A stretch of DNA of 64,000 nt. Source: Thalassovita taeanensis (lineage in GTDB: Bacteria > Pseudomonadota > Alphaproteobacteria > Rhodobacterales > Rhodobacteraceae). The position numbers were made by a program, and so were the translations under genes. Each line of letters begins with the position of its first letter. The stretch's first letter is position 1. Shown here one piece after another: positions 43,701 to 52,167 of this stretch. Below the pieces are notes generated by a model. That model saw only the letters and a program-made list of their open reading frames with translations, was not told where the DNA came from and ran no database searches. Location of the stretch: the NCBI RefSeq assembly GCF_900110775.1, contig NZ_FOEP01000018.1:18671-82670 (forward strand), in the 5' to 3' direction.

Positions 43701-44539
43701 ACGGCGGATTTGGTGCCGCGATAGCGGACCTCGGTGTAGAAATGGGCGTCCGGCGTCCGGGTCTGGGGCACGTTCGAGCCCCAGAGCATCAGGAAGCCTG
43801 CGTTATACCAGTCGGCAGATTCCGGCACGTCGGTCTGTTCGCCCCAGGTTTGCGGGCTGGCAGGTGGCAGATCGCAATACCAGTCGTAGAAGGACATGCA
43901 GGTGCCGCCCAAGAGCGACAGGTAGCGCGAGCCTGCCGCGTAGCTGACCATCGACATCGCGGGGATCGGCGAGAAGCCGAACACGCGGTCTGGACCGTAG
44001 GTCTTGGCGGTATAGGCGTTGGCGGCGGCGACGATCTCGGTCGCCTCGTCCCAACTTGCCCGCACGAACCCGCCCTTGCCGCGCGTCTTGGTGTAGGAGG
44101 CGCGCAGGATTGGATCGCTCTGGATCGCGGCCCAGGCGGCGACCGGCGTCATCGTTTCGCGCATCTTGCGCCAGGCGCGCATCAAGGCGCCCCGGATCAA
44201 CGGGTTCTTCACCCTGTTGGCGGAATAAAGATACCAACTGTAGGACGCCCCCCGCGCACAGCCGCGCGGCTCGTGGTTGGGCAGGCCAGCCCGGGTGCGC
44301 GGATAGTCGGTCTGCTGCGTCTCCCAGGTGACGATCCCGGATTTGACGTAGATCTTCCACGAACACGACCCGGTGCAGTTCACCCCATGGGTCGAGCGGA
44401 CGATCTTGTCGTGCCGCCAGCGGTTTCTGTAGGTGTCTTCCCAGTCGCGGTTCTCGCGGGTGGTCTGACCCCAACCGTCGGAGAATTGTTCCAGCTCTTT
44501 GCTCTGGAAGAAGTTCAGTTTGTCGAGCAGATGGCTCAT
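40793..44539 (-). CDS. narG: NarG, catalytic alpha subunit of respiratory nitrate reductase
   Basis: A 1248-residue molybdoenzyme reducing nitrate to nitrite. The N-terminal HGVNCTGSCSWKIY supplies the His and Cys ligands of the FS0 cluster. YCDLPPASPQTWGEQTDVPE contains the Asp that coordinates Mo in this family. No Tat signal is present, in keeping with the cytoplasm-facing Nar type. It leads the GHJI genes and follows narK after 64 bases. The length equals that of characterised NarG proteins. Confidence 0.97.
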   Translation of the reverse strand: MSHLLDKLNFFQSKELEQFSDGWGQTTRENRDWEDTYRNRWRHDKIVRSTHGVNCTGSCSWKIYVKSGIVTWETQQTDYPRTRAGLPNHEPRGCARGASYSWYLYSANRVKNPLIRGALMRAWRKMRETMTPVAAWAAIQSDPILRASYTKTRGKGGFVRASWDEATEIVAAANAYTAKTYGPDRVFGFSPIPAMSMVSYAAGSRYLSLLGGTCMSFYDWYCDLPPASPQTWGEQTDVPESADWYNAGFLMLWGSNVPQTRTPDAHFYTEVRYRGTKSAVVSPDYSEAAKFGDIWLNPQAGTDAALAMAMGHVILRDYHLDRQAEYFEEYARKYTDMPMLVRLDEKDGHFVPGRMLRAEDFDDKLGETNNPDWKTVAYDEASGQIVAPNGSIGFRWGEEGSWNLEERAKGSETKLRLSQILDGDHDEVIGVDFPYFGGAATGDFVKCDHPEVLTRNIPARRVTLADGKEVLVATVFDLFCGNYGLDRGLGGGWVSKDFNDDSPYTPAWAEKITGVAREKIIAVAREFAGNAEKTRGKSMVILGAGLNHWYHMDMAYRGIINMLVMCGCIGQEGGGWSHYVGQEKLRPQTGWQPLAFALDWNRPPRHMNSTSAWYAHTDQWRYETLSAGEILSPTAPEGDWDISLIDYNIRAERMGWLPSAPQLKTNPLEVSKKAKAAGKDIPTFVAEQLKSGDLQMSCEDPDAPENWPRNLFVWRSNLLGSSGKGHEYFLKHLLGTDHGVMGKDLGEEGGVMPIEAVWHDEAPKGKLDLLVTIDFRMSTTCVYSDIVLPTASWYEKDDLNTSDMHPFIHPLQAAVDPAYESRSDWEIFKSIARKFSEVAPEVLGVETDIVQLPLLHDTPGELAQAHVKDWKKGECDLIPGKTAPNYIAVERDYPNLYKKFTSVGPLLEKLGNGGKGITWDTKVEVGHLRDLNGVVQDEGVSKGHAKLETAIDAAEMILMLAPETNGEVAVKAWEELEKPTGRHHAHLAEGAHHTKIRFRDIAAQPRKIISSPTWSGIESEDVCYNAGYTNVHELIPWRTLTGRQQIYQDHLWMRAFGEGFVSYRPPVDLKTITAAVNNDAAEGSPHVVLNFITPHQKWGIHSTYTDNLLMLTLNRGGPVVWMSEVDAQKAGLVDNDWVEAYNINGALTARVVVSQRIKQGTLFMYHAQEKIVNTPGSEKTGHRGGIHNSVTRTTLKPTHMIGGYAQLSYGFNYYGTVGSNRDEFVIVRKMKKVDWLDTPATRKVEAAE

Positions 44540-44603
44540 TGGGCTGTCCTTTCGGGTGTCTGGGTCCGGGCGGCGACCTGCGACGCTCGGGAATGCGGTT
44601 GGG

Positions 44604-47327
44604 TCATTGTGCGGGTTGCGCGGCAGCGCCTTGCGGGGCGCGGCTATGTTCGATGTCGTGCAGCAGGCCGCCGGGGCGCGTGTAGACCGCCCAGGTGATG
44701 GCGACGCAGATCACGTAGAAGATCAGGAAGGCCCAGAGCGCGCCGACCGCAGAGCCCGTCATCGCAATGGACGTGCCGTACGCCTTGGGGATGAAGAAGG
44801 CGCCGTAAGCCGCGATGGCCGAGGTGAAGGCCACGATCGCGCCGGACTCCATGGCAATCTGCCGCTTGCGTTCCTCGACGCTAAGATGCGGCATCAGGCG
44901 CGGAACTTCGCGGCCCATGATGACCGGGATCATCTGGAAGGTGGAGGCGTTGCCAACACCGGTCAGGAAGAAGAGCGCCATGAAGCAGGCGAAGAAGCCG
45001 ATGAAGGAGCCGAGGCCGAGGAATGTGATCACGCCGAACGTGGCCACGATCATCAGAGCGAAAGTCCAGAAGGTCACCCGACCACCGCCGAAGCGGTCGC
45101 TGATCCAGCCCGTTCCGGCGCGGCTGAGCGCCCCCACCAGCGGCCCGAGAAACACGTAGTTCAGCGCGTTCACCTCGGGGAAGGCCAGCCGCGTCAGCAG
45201 CGGGAAGCCTGCCGAATAGCCGATGAAGCTGCCGAAGGTGCCGGTGTAGAGGATGCACATCAGCCAGTTGTGCTTGCGGCTGAAGATGACAGCCTGACTG
45301 GCGAAGCTGGCCCGCGCATCAGCGATGTCGTTCATGCCGAGCCACGCGGCGACGGTGGCGGCGAGGATGAATGGCACCCAGACGAAGCCAGCATTCTGCA
45401 TCCACAGTTGCCCGCCGTCGGACATGGTCTGCGGCTGCCCGCCTAGCGCCCCGAACACTCCCGCAGTGATGACGATGGGCACGAGGAACTGCATCACCGA
45501 CACGCCCAGATTGCCCAGCCCGGCATTCAGCGCCAGCGCGTTGCCCTTCTCGGCCTTCGGGAAGAAGTAGCCAATATTGGCCATGCTCGAGGCGAAGTTA
45601 CCGCCTCCAAAGCCGCACAGAAGCGCGAGAACGAGGAAGATGAGGTATGGCGTGTCGGGGTTCTGCACCGCATATCCGATGCCCATGGCAGGCAGCAGCA
45701 GCGATGCGGTCGACAGCGTCGTCCACAGCCGCCCGCCAAAGATCGGCACCATGAAGCTGTAGAAGATGCGCAGCGTCGCGCCCGACAGACCCGGCAGGGC
45801 CGCCAACCAGAACAGCTGGCCCGGCGCGAAGTCGAACCCGATGGCGGGCAGACGCGCGACGACGACCGACCAGACCATCCAGACCGAGAAGGCCAGAAGC
45901 AGCGCGGGGATCGAGATCCAGAGGTTGCGGCGTGCAACGGCTCGGCCCTTGTCCTTCCAGAAATCGGCCTCCTCCGGACGCCAGTCCTGCAGGACCCGCG
46001 GCATGACCGTCTTGCCCGGAACGTGAATGGTCTGCATCTCCGGCAAGCTCGGCAATTCGTCGAGTGCCGGACCATGGGCGGCGCGCTCCATGGCGCGGAT
46101 CGACATATGCATCCAGGTCAGCGCGATCGCGACAAGCCCGAACAGGATCGCGAAGCATGAGGTATAAATACCTGTCAGGTCCAGCGCCGCGCCAAAGACG
46201 ATCGGCAAGAGAAACCCGCCGAGCCCGCCGATCATGCCCACAAGGCCACCAACCGCGCCGACATGGCCGGGATAGTAGACCGGGATATGCTTGAACACAG
46301 CGGCCTTGCCGAGGCTCATGAAGAAGCCAAGCACGAACAGGATTGCGATGAAGGGCCAGAAGTCCAACTGGGTCGAGAATGAGATGGGGCCGTTCTTGCC
46401 CTGGATGACGTAGGCGGTTGGCGGGTAAGACAGCATAAACAGCAGGATCATCGCGAAGCCGAAGGTCCAGTACATGACCTGGCGCGCACCGAACTTGTCG
46501 CTCAGGTGTCCGCCATAGGCCCGGAAGAGCGAGGCCGACAGGCTGAATGACGCTGCCGCCATCCCCGCCGTCTTCACATCCACGCTGTAGACGTCGATCA
46601 GGTAGTGCGGCATCCACAGCGCAAGGGCCACAAAGGCACCGAAAACGAAGAAATAGTAGAGCGAGAAGCGCCAGACCTGCAGGTTGCGCAGCGGGGCGAA
46701 TTGCTGTGCCAGCGTCGGCGCCTTGGCCCCAGTCCGGCGCCGTTCGACCAGTTCAGGGTCATCCTTGGCAAACAGGAAGAACAGCACACCGATGATGGCG
46801 AGCGCAGCTGCCCAGACATAGGCCACGCCGTGCCATCCATAGGCGACCATGACGAAGGGGGCCACGAACTTGGTGACCGCTGCGCCAACATTGCCTGCGC
46901 CGAAAATGCCAAGGGCCGTGCCCTGATGGCCCGCGTCATACCAGCGGCTGACATAAGCGACACCGATGATGAAAGAGCCACCAGCCAGGCCGATGAATAG
47001 GGCGGAGAACAAATACATATAATACGTGTGCGCCAGCGTCAGCGCCCAAGTCGCAAGCGCGGTCAGGATCATCTGGCTTGAGAACACGAGCCGCCCACCG
47101 TATTTCTCCGTCCAGACGCCCAAGAACAGGCGGGTGATGGAGCCGGTCAGGATCGGTGTTGCAACCAGAAGGCCGAATTGGGTGTCGTTGAGGTTGAGTT
47201 CGGCCTTGATGGCGACACCGATGATCGAAAAGATCGTCCAGACTGCGAAACAGGCGGTAAAGGCGATCGTACTCAAGCTCAGGGCGCGAGCCTGATCGGC
47301 GTGTGAAGCTGTAGCGACGGTTTGCAT
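44604..47327 (-). CDS. narK: NarK1-NarK2 fused nitrate/nitrite transporter
   Basis: A 907-residue membrane protein made of two complete 12-helix major-facilitator domains, joined by a cytoplasmic linker near residues 400-450 (ERAAHGPALDELPSLPEMQT, then TVMPRVLQDWRPEEADFWKD). In Paracoccus such fusions combine a NarK1 nitrate/proton symporter with a NarK2 nitrate/nitrite antiporter. Nitrate-signature glycine stretches occur in both halves (GLAGGSFIIGVAYVSRWYD and GFGGGNFASSMANIGYFFP). It is the first gene of the leftward operon and faces narR across a region with an FNR-type box. Confidence 0.95.
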   Translation of the reverse strand: MQTVATASHADQARALSLSTIAFTACFAVWTIFSIIGVAIKAELNLNDTQFGLLVATPILTGSITRLFLGVWTEKYGGRLVFSSQMILTALATWALTLAHTYYMYLFSALFIGLAGGSFIIGVAYVSRWYDAGHQGTALGIFGAGNVGAAVTKFVAPFVMVAYGWHGVAYVWAAALAIIGVLFFLFAKDDPELVERRRTGAKAPTLAQQFAPLRNLQVWRFSLYYFFVFGAFVALALWMPHYLIDVYSVDVKTAGMAAASFSLSASLFRAYGGHLSDKFGARQVMYWTFGFAMILLFMLSYPPTAYVIQGKNGPISFSTQLDFWPFIAILFVLGFFMSLGKAAVFKHIPVYYPGHVGAVGGLVGMIGGLGGFLLPIVFGAALDLTGIYTSCFAILFGLVAIALTWMHMSIRAMERAAHGPALDELPSLPEMQTIHVPGKTVMPRVLQDWRPEEADFWKDKGRAVARRNLWISIPALLLAFSVWMVWSVVVARLPAIGFDFAPGQLFWLAALPGLSGATLRIFYSFMVPIFGGRLWTTLSTASLLLPAMGIGYAVQNPDTPYLIFLVLALLCGFGGGNFASSMANIGYFFPKAEKGNALALNAGLGNLGVSVMQFLVPIVITAGVFGALGGQPQTMSDGGQLWMQNAGFVWVPFILAATVAAWLGMNDIADARASFASQAVIFSRKHNWLMCILYTGTFGSFIGYSAGFPLLTRLAFPEVNALNYVFLGPLVGALSRAGTGWISDRFGGGRVTFWTFALMIVATFGVITFLGLGSFIGFFACFMALFFLTGVGNASTFQMIPVIMGREVPRLMPHLSVEERKRQIAMESGAIVAFTSAIAAYGAFFIPKAYGTSIAMTGSAVGALWAFLIFYVICVAITWAVYTRPGGLLHDIEHSRAPQGAAAQPAQ

Positions 47328-47586
47328 GGCGTGTCTCCGGCTAGAATAGCGCTGTTACCCCTGCGTGGGGTTCATGGACAGACCTGCGGCCGAAGCGGCG
47401 CGGATGATTTGATTCAGATCAAGAAACGAAGAAAAGAATAACGAAATAAATGACTTACAGAAATATGTCATTCACTGCATAAGAATGGATCAAGACACAA
47501 TCTACTAGCCGTCAAGCAGTCGCTTGACATTTATCAATCCATTTGGTGACTATTGTTGATCTGACATTAGCGGAAAGGGGGACGGA
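47328..47586. promoter_or_regulatory. narK-narR intergenic control region with FNR-type boxes
   Basis: TTGATTCAGATCAA at 47409-47422 is a perfect TTGAT-N4-ATCAA box of the FNR/NarR/NNR type, centred about 88 bases before narK. TTGACATTTATCAA at 47524-47537 has one good half-site and one near match, centred about 56 bases before narR. The first could activate narKGHJI under low oxygen with nitrate. The second could control narR or simply be a -35-like TTGACA. The region is AT-rich compared with its neighbours. Confidence 0.65.
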
Positions 47587-48285
47587 ATGACCGATTCAGA
47601 ATACCGGGATATTAGACAACTGAATCTCTTTGCGCAGATGGCTGATGAACATTTCACCGCCTTGATGCGCGGCGCCTACGTCCAGAATTTCCCTGCGCAA
47701 ATCGAATTGATTACCGAAGGAGAGCCAGGCGATTTTCTTCATATCGTCATTTCCGGGTCGGTCGATCTGTTCTCTGCGTGGAATGGCCGGGACACGAGCA
47801 TGGCCACCGTCAGGCCAGTTTCGACCTTCATTCTTGCCGCGACGATCAAGGATGGGCCCTACCTCATGTCGGCGCGCACGCTGGAGAAAAGCCGTATTGC
47901 GCTGATTCCTAGCCAGGACGTGCGCGCGATCTTCGACGCCGATAGCGACTTCGCCCGCGCGATCGTGACAGAACTGGCGCAATGTTATCGTTCGGTGATC
48001 AAGGCACAGAAGGATCTCAAGCTCAGGACATCGCTCGAACGGCTCGCGAATTACCTGCTCCGGCAACAAAGGCATGCTGGCGGCGGGACGGAGTTCGAAC
48101 TGGACTTCGAGAAGCGTCGCCTTGCCTCGGTCCTCGGCATGACCCCAGAAAACCTCAGCCGTGCTTTCAAGGGCCTCCAGCCCTACGGCGTCACTGTGAC
48201 CGGCACCCGCATCACCATTGGCAATCAGGCGGATATTGAGCATTTTGCAAAACCCAATCCGCTGATCGACGACTTTTCAACGTGA
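47587..48285 (+). CDS. narR: NarR-like Crp/Fnr-family regulator
   Basis: A 232-residue regulator. The N-terminal cyclic-nucleotide-binding-like fold (ELITEGEPGDFLHIVISGSV) is followed by a C-terminal winged helix with LASVLGMTPENLSRAFKGL as the recognition part. The FNR N-terminal cysteines for an Fe-S cluster are missing, as in NarR of Paracoccus, which responds to nitrate or nitrite and activates narK1K2GHJI. The divergent position next to narK fits. An NnrR-type NO sensor is the alternative. GGAAAGGGGGA precedes the ATG. Confidence 0.75.
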   Translation: MTDSEYRDIRQLNLFAQMADEHFTALMRGAYVQNFPAQIELITEGEPGDFLHIVISGSVDLFSAWNGRDTSMATVRPVSTFILAATIKDGPYLMSARTLEKSRIALIPSQDVRAIFDADSDFARAIVTELAQCYRSVIKAQKDLKLRTSLERLANYLLRQQRHAGGGTEFELDFEKRRLASVLGMTPENLSRAFKGLQPYGVTVTGTRITIGNQADIEHFAKPNPLIDDFST

Positions 48286-48296
48286 AGGACAGACCG

Positions 48297-48608
48297 ATGA
48301 CCAAACCCATGCCCGGCGCTGCCGGAGACCTCGCCGAAGAATATCCTGATGTCTGGAAGGCCTATGCCGCCTTGGGCAAGTCGAGCGCCGATTGTGGCCC
48401 GTTGACGCCCCGGGAAAGGCGTCTCGTCAAGCTCGCGCTTGCCATTGGCGCTGGATCTGAAGGCGCGGTGCACTCCCACACCCGTCGCGCCAGATCAGAG
48501 GGGATCGAACCTGCGGCGATCACACAGGTCGCGATGCTGGCCATCGGCCCGCTTGGCCTGCCACGTGCCGTCGCCGCGAAGACCTGGATCGAAGACATCG
48601 AGGACTGA
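48297..48608 (+). CDS. Carboxymuconolactone decarboxylase (AhpD-like) family protein
   Basis: A 103-residue all-helical protein with PLTPRERRLVKLALAIGAGS and GAVHSHTRRARSEGIEPAAI, the CMD/AhpD fold. The active-site Cys expected just before the His in E-x2-C-x2-H is absent (EGAVHSH); the only cysteine is in SADCGPL. Peroxidase chemistry as in AhpD is therefore doubtful. The ATG at 48297 has AAGGA eight bases upstream. It begins twelve bases after narR and is probably co-transcribed with it. Confidence 0.75.
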   Translation: MTKPMPGAAGDLAEEYPDVWKAYAALGKSSADCGPLTPRERRLVKLALAIGAGSEGAVHSHTRRARSEGIEPAAITQVAMLAIGPLGLPRAVAAKTWIEDIED

Positions 48609-48611
48609 TGA

Positions 48612-49277
48612 TCACGGAAGCGGGCTGACGCCAAACAGAACGGGATGCACCAAGAGAAGCGTCGCATAGAGGAAAATCCCGGCCACGAGCCGCGCAAGAA
48701 TGTCTCCCGACCAGCGCCAAGACAGGCGCGGCGCGCCTTCAACCACCACACGCAGGCGCTGCCACGCCGTTCCCATCTCGCGGCGGCGCCTCCGGTCGAT
48801 CAGCCGACCGCCCAGGAGCGCAAAGACGGCGAAGGTGCCGAACAGGATCACATGGGCCAGATCCCCGTTCGGCAGGATATGGGCCGCCGCCCAAAGCGCC
48901 AGCGCAGCAAGCAGCGGATGACGAGACCACCGCACGATGCCGGGTCTTGCCGGGTCAAACAGGTCGTTGCGCGCACCCCCGAAGGAAAACGGATTTGGAC
49001 GCCCGATGGACAGCGCAAGGATCACGCAAACCGGCCCCATAACGATCAGCGGCACATGAACTTGCCATGGCGCCCACTCCCAAAGGGTCACATGCGGCGC
49101 GCGGCCCGCCGCCGCGATCAGCCATGCCAGCACTGCGAGCGACAGGGCGGAGTAGGCCAGCGTGAAGCTAGGGGCGCCAAGTCGCGCCTGAAGCCAGGGC
49201 CTAAGCGGCGGCCGCACGGGCAATGAATGCGACAGGAAGAACACGACATAGGCGAGGGCGAACTCGAACCATCCCAT
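48612..49277 (-). CDS. nnrU: NnrU-family membrane protein
   Basis: A 221-residue protein with about six hydrophobic helices and the NnrU features MGWFEFALAYVVFFLSHSLP at the start and PNPFSFGGARNDLFDPARPG followed by IVRWSRHPLLAALALWAAAH. NnrU belongs to denitrification clusters controlled by NO-responsive regulators and is related to isoprenylcysteine methyltransferase-like (NnrU/MAPEG) membrane enzymes. Its activity is unknown. It is the last gene of the leftward NO run and converges with the CMD gene three bases away. Confidence 0.85.
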   Translation of the reverse strand: MGWFEFALAYVVFFLSHSLPVRPPLRPWLQARLGAPSFTLAYSALSLAVLAWLIAAAGRAPHVTLWEWAPWQVHVPLIVMGPVCVILALSIGRPNPFSFGGARNDLFDPARPGIVRWSRHPLLAALALWAAAHILPNGDLAHVILFGTFAVFALLGGRLIDRRRRREMGTAWQRLRVVVEGAPRLSWRWSGDILARLVAGIFLYATLLLVHPVLFGVSPLP

Positions 49278-49288
49278 GGATGCGCACC

Positions 49289-50494
49289 TTAGATCCGCTT
49301 GGCAGCGGGCAGGCGCAGCAAGAGCGCGCCATAGATGACCGCAAAGCCGCCGAAGGCAAGGGTCCAGAACAGCCCCGCCACAGTGTTCAAGGGGCCAGAG
49401 AATTCAGGCCATACGCCGCCCGCGACCCGCGCAAATACGGACAGGATCAGGGCCAGATAGATCGTAACAGTCCCTGCCCCTGCCCTCAGATCCTGCCCAG
49501 TATGGCCAAGCGTAGCGCGTGTCATCACAGCAAGGGTCATCAAACCTACGGCACCTGCCATCCAGAAATGCTGCGCGCCCGCCATCCCGAACGAGCCAGG
49601 CAGCAGTATTTCCGCGGCCAAGGCCAAGGCCCCGAGCGGCACGAAGGCATAGCCCGCGTGCAACACTGTCACCAGCGGTTCGGCAAAAGTCCGATGCCCC
49701 GCCCAACGGGCCAGTCGCAGCGCGTGCAATACGCCTGCCACGGCAAGGGTCACCCCGGTCAAAGCCCCAAGCGGGAGGGCGACCCACAGCACGAGCGCCA
49801 GCGCCAGCGCCACCAGCGCCGCCTTGTCGAAGGTCTGCATCGGCGCCACGGGCAGGACGGCACTGCGCCGTTTCACCAGCCAGTTCCGGGTGAAGGACGG
49901 CACCACACGGCCGCCGATCACGGCGATCATCATGATGCCTGCGCCAAGGCCCAGACGCAGGCCGTAGCCTTGGGCCGCGTAATCGCCCTGTGCCGCTTCC
50001 CAGTGAAACAGAGCATTGCCAAGAATGAAGACTCCCAGCATCGCCAGCACGATCAGGTTGCGCCAGTTCTCGCCCGCCACGATCTCACGCGCTATGAGCA
50101 GCGCAAAGACAACAGGAAACGCCAGATCGACCATAGCAACCGGCAGCGCAGGCACGCTTCCAGAGACTGCAATCGCCACACGCCCCATCAGCCAAAGGCC
50201 CGCAAGCATCCCCAGCCGCCAGCCGACGATCGGCAAGCGTCCTGTCCAGTTCGGGACCGCGGTCAGCAGAAACCCCGCTACGACAGCGCCCAGATAGCCG
50301 AACAGGAACTCATGCGCGTGCCATGAGACCGGATCGAATGTCGTAGGTAGCATCAGGTGCCCCGATAGCATCGGCACCCAAAGCGCCATTGCCAGCACGG
50401 CCCAGACTGCTGCGCCGAAAAAGAACGGGCGGAACCCGAAGGTCAGGATCGCAGGGCCGGTCCAGGCGCGCATCTGCTCGGTCGTGGTGGTCAT
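49289..50494 (-). CDS. nnrS: NnrS, heme-copper membrane protein of NO metabolism
   Basis: A 401-residue protein with about twelve membrane helices. NnrS landmarks are LTFGFRPFFFGAAVWAVLAM, the histidine-bearing WHAHEFLFGYLGAVVAGFLL and NWTGRLPIVGWRLGMLAGLW. NnrS binds heme and copper and relieves NO stress on iron metabolism in Rhodobacter and Vibrio. The start overlaps the 5-FCL gene by four bases, and nnrU follows 11 bases later. Confidence 0.92.
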   Translation of the reverse strand: MTTTTEQMRAWTGPAILTFGFRPFFFGAAVWAVLAMALWVPMLSGHLMLPTTFDPVSWHAHEFLFGYLGAVVAGFLLTAVPNWTGRLPIVGWRLGMLAGLWLMGRVAIAVSGSVPALPVAMVDLAFPVVFALLIAREIVAGENWRNLIVLAMLGVFILGNALFHWEAAQGDYAAQGYGLRLGLGAGIMMIAVIGGRVVPSFTRNWLVKRRSAVLPVAPMQTFDKAALVALALALVLWVALPLGALTGVTLAVAGVLHALRLARWAGHRTFAEPLVTVLHAGYAFVPLGALALAAEILLPGSFGMAGAQHFWMAGAVGLMTLAVMTRATLGHTGQDLRAGAGTVTIYLALILSVFARVAGGVWPEFSGPLNTVAGLFWTLAFGGFAVIYGALLLRLPAAKRI

Positions 50495-51174
50495 CTGTGT
50501 TTCCTTTCCGCCGCGACGCCGTCCTCGGTCAGGATCAGGTCGAGCGGGATATCATGGGGTTGCGGAAAAATCGTCGGCAATCGCGCGGTGAAAGGGGCAA
50601 TGCCGATGGTCAGGGGGCGCGGCACCAGCGCGGCCAGCGTCCGGTCGAAATAGCCACCGCCCCAGCCCAAACGGAAACATGCCCCATCCCAACCAAGGCA
50701 GGGGGCGAGCGCGGTATCGGGCGTCAGTTCGTCGGCCTCAGGTGGTGGAACCGGGATGTTCCAGTCGCCGCGCACCAGCTTTGTCTCGGGTGTCCAGCGG
50801 CGAAACACCAGTGGCGCGGCGCGCTTCTCGACCACTGGCAGGGCGATGGTGACGCCCGCGCGGTGCAGATCTGCCAAGGCAGGGCGCAGGTCGGGTTCCC
50901 CCTTGATCGGCCAGTAGCCTGACAGGACGCATCCGCGCCTCACCCCGCGCGTCGCAAGCACCCTCCCCAGATGCCCCGCGATCCTGTCCGAAACCTGCGC
51001 CCGCCCGGCCTGGCCCAGGCCCTCCCTCAGCCCGGCCAGGCGTGCCCGTTCGGCCCGGCGCCAGCGCGCAACATCGCGCGCCTGCTCGGGGTCGACGCCA
51101 AGTGGGTCGAAATAGGCAGGATCGACCTCGGCCGCCGTGCAGGGCGGCGAGGAATAGGTCCCGTTCTTGGTCAT
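50491..51174 (-). CDS. 5-formyltetrahydrofolate cyclo-ligase family protein
   Basis: A 227-residue enzyme of the MTHFS family with basic N-terminal RWRRAERARLAGLREGLGQA, LSGYWPIKGEPDLRPAL, and the ATP/folate loop GWGGGYFDRTLAAL. The family converts 5-formyl-THF to methenyl-THF with ATP. Its place between dnrN and nnrS is seen in other NO-detoxification operons and may relate to repair of folate or Fe-S metabolism under nitrosative stress. It overlaps both neighbours by four bases. Confidence 0.88.
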   Translation of the reverse strand: MTKNGTYSSPPCTAAEVDPAYFDPLGVDPEQARDVARWRRAERARLAGLREGLGQAGRAQVSDRIAGHLGRVLATRGVRRGCVLSGYWPIKGEPDLRPALADLHRAGVTIALPVVEKRAAPLVFRRWTPETKLVRGDWNIPVPPPEADELTPDTALAPCLGWDGACFRLGWGGGYFDRTLAALVPRPLTIGIAPFTARLPTIFPQPHDIPLDLILTEDGVAAERKHR

Positions 51175-51647
51175 CTTGCGGGCTCGAACTTCGGGAACAG
51201 CACGTCATTCTCCAGTCGGATGTGTTCGGTCAGATCGTCCACGAATTCCTCGAGGCCGTCATAGAGCGTGGCCCAGCTGGTGCACGCCCCGGCGGGAGGG
51301 GTCATGTCATGGGTAAGACGCCGTATCTGGTCGATCTCATGGGCATGACTGTCGTGATCGGCACGCATCACCGCGATCGGATGTTCGAGGCCGAGGCCGC
51401 CACCTTTTCGGATCGCCGGAAAGAGGATCAGCTCTTCCTTCTTCATGTGCACCTCCATTTCGCCCACCATTCCGGCAAGGAGATCAGAGAGCCCCTTCGG
51501 AACGCCAGTGTCATCGCAATGGAGGTCTTCGACCATTTCGGCCAATTTGACCAAGGCTGGCAGTTGCGCGCGATGTCGGGCGTGATAGCGCACCTCAATG
51601 TAGCGGGTTAGCGCGGCGGTTTCGTGAATGGGGGCTGCTTCGGTCAT
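51171..51647 (-). CDS. dnrN: DnrN/RIC-type hemerythrin protein (Fe-S repair), short form
   Basis: A 158-residue di-iron protein with hemerythrin ligands in YIEVRYHARHRAQLPALV, GEMEVHMKKEELILFPAI, VMRADHDSHAHEIDQI and LTEHIRLENDVLFPKFE. This is the C-terminal domain of the RIC/ScdA/DnrN family, which repairs Fe-S centres damaged by NO. The N-terminal cysteine-containing ScdA_N domain present in full-length (~220 aa) members is lacking. No sign of truncation is seen, so this is a naturally short form. It overlaps the 5-FCL gene by four bases. Confidence 0.87.
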   Translation of the reverse strand: MTEAAPIHETAALTRYIEVRYHARHRAQLPALVKLAEMVEDLHCDDTGVPKGLSDLLAGMVGEMEVHMKKEELILFPAIRKGGGLGLEHPIAVMRADHDSHAHEIDQIRRLTHDMTPPAGACTSWATLYDGLEEFVDDLTEHIRLENDVLFPKFEPAR

Positions 51648-51662
51648 CTTACTCTTCTCCCT

Positions 51663-52118
51663 TCAGCACAGTTTGGGAACATCGTCCGGGGCGGCTTTCG
51701 CATCCTCAACCGCCATTTGCAGCGAGCGGGCGATGCGTTCGGCACGCTCGATCACGTGCGCAGCACCCGAAGGCGTGCAGGTTTCCCGCGCCGTCGCGCG
51801 GAACAGACCAAGCCAGCGCTCGAAATGCGCCGCATCGACCGGCAGCCGGGCATGAGCCGGCACTGGCCGACCGTGATAGCGCCCCGTCATCAGCGCAACG
51901 GATGACCAGAAGGCCACCATGCGGTCCAGGTGCGGCGACCAGTCGGAGATCCGGGCTTCGAAGATCGGCCCGAGAACCGCGTCAGTGCGCACCTTGTCGT
52001 AGAAACGCTCGACGAGTGAGCGCAGCACCTGCTCGTCGAGGCCTGTTTCGACCGTGATGGCCGCGGTCATTTTGGGTCTGGCCGATGCGATTTGTGGTCT
52101 ATTGTTTTGGGGTGTCAT
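51663..52118 (-). CDS. Group III truncated haemoglobin
   Basis: A 151-residue globin-like protein. The core reads LVERFYDKVRTDAVLGPIFE, WSPHLDRMVAFWSSVALMTG, YHGRPVPAHARLPVDAAHFE, then RWLGLFRATARETC, the pattern of group III 2-on-2 haemoglobins with the heme-binding His in the last-but-one segment. A role in NO or O2 chemistry fits the operon. ATG 52118 has GGAG seven bases upstream and is preferred over the longer frame from 52151. It is the first gene of the leftward NO run, 15 bases before dnrN. Confidence 0.87.
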   Translation of the reverse strand: MTPQNNRPQIASARPKMTAAITVETGLDEQVLRSLVERFYDKVRTDAVLGPIFEARISDWSPHLDRMVAFWSSVALMTGRYHGRPVPAHARLPVDAAHFERWLGLFRATARETCTPSGAAHVIERAERIARSLQMAVEDAKAAPDDVPKLC

Positions 52119-52167
52119 CGATTGCTCCGGCATTTCGCTCTTGCAAAACATTTTATGCCTGATAATC

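Noticed and set aside
41561..44698. Two ~500-codon open frames on the plus strand across narG
   Set aside because: They are antisense to narG, with unnatural composition and no motif; GC-driven shadows.
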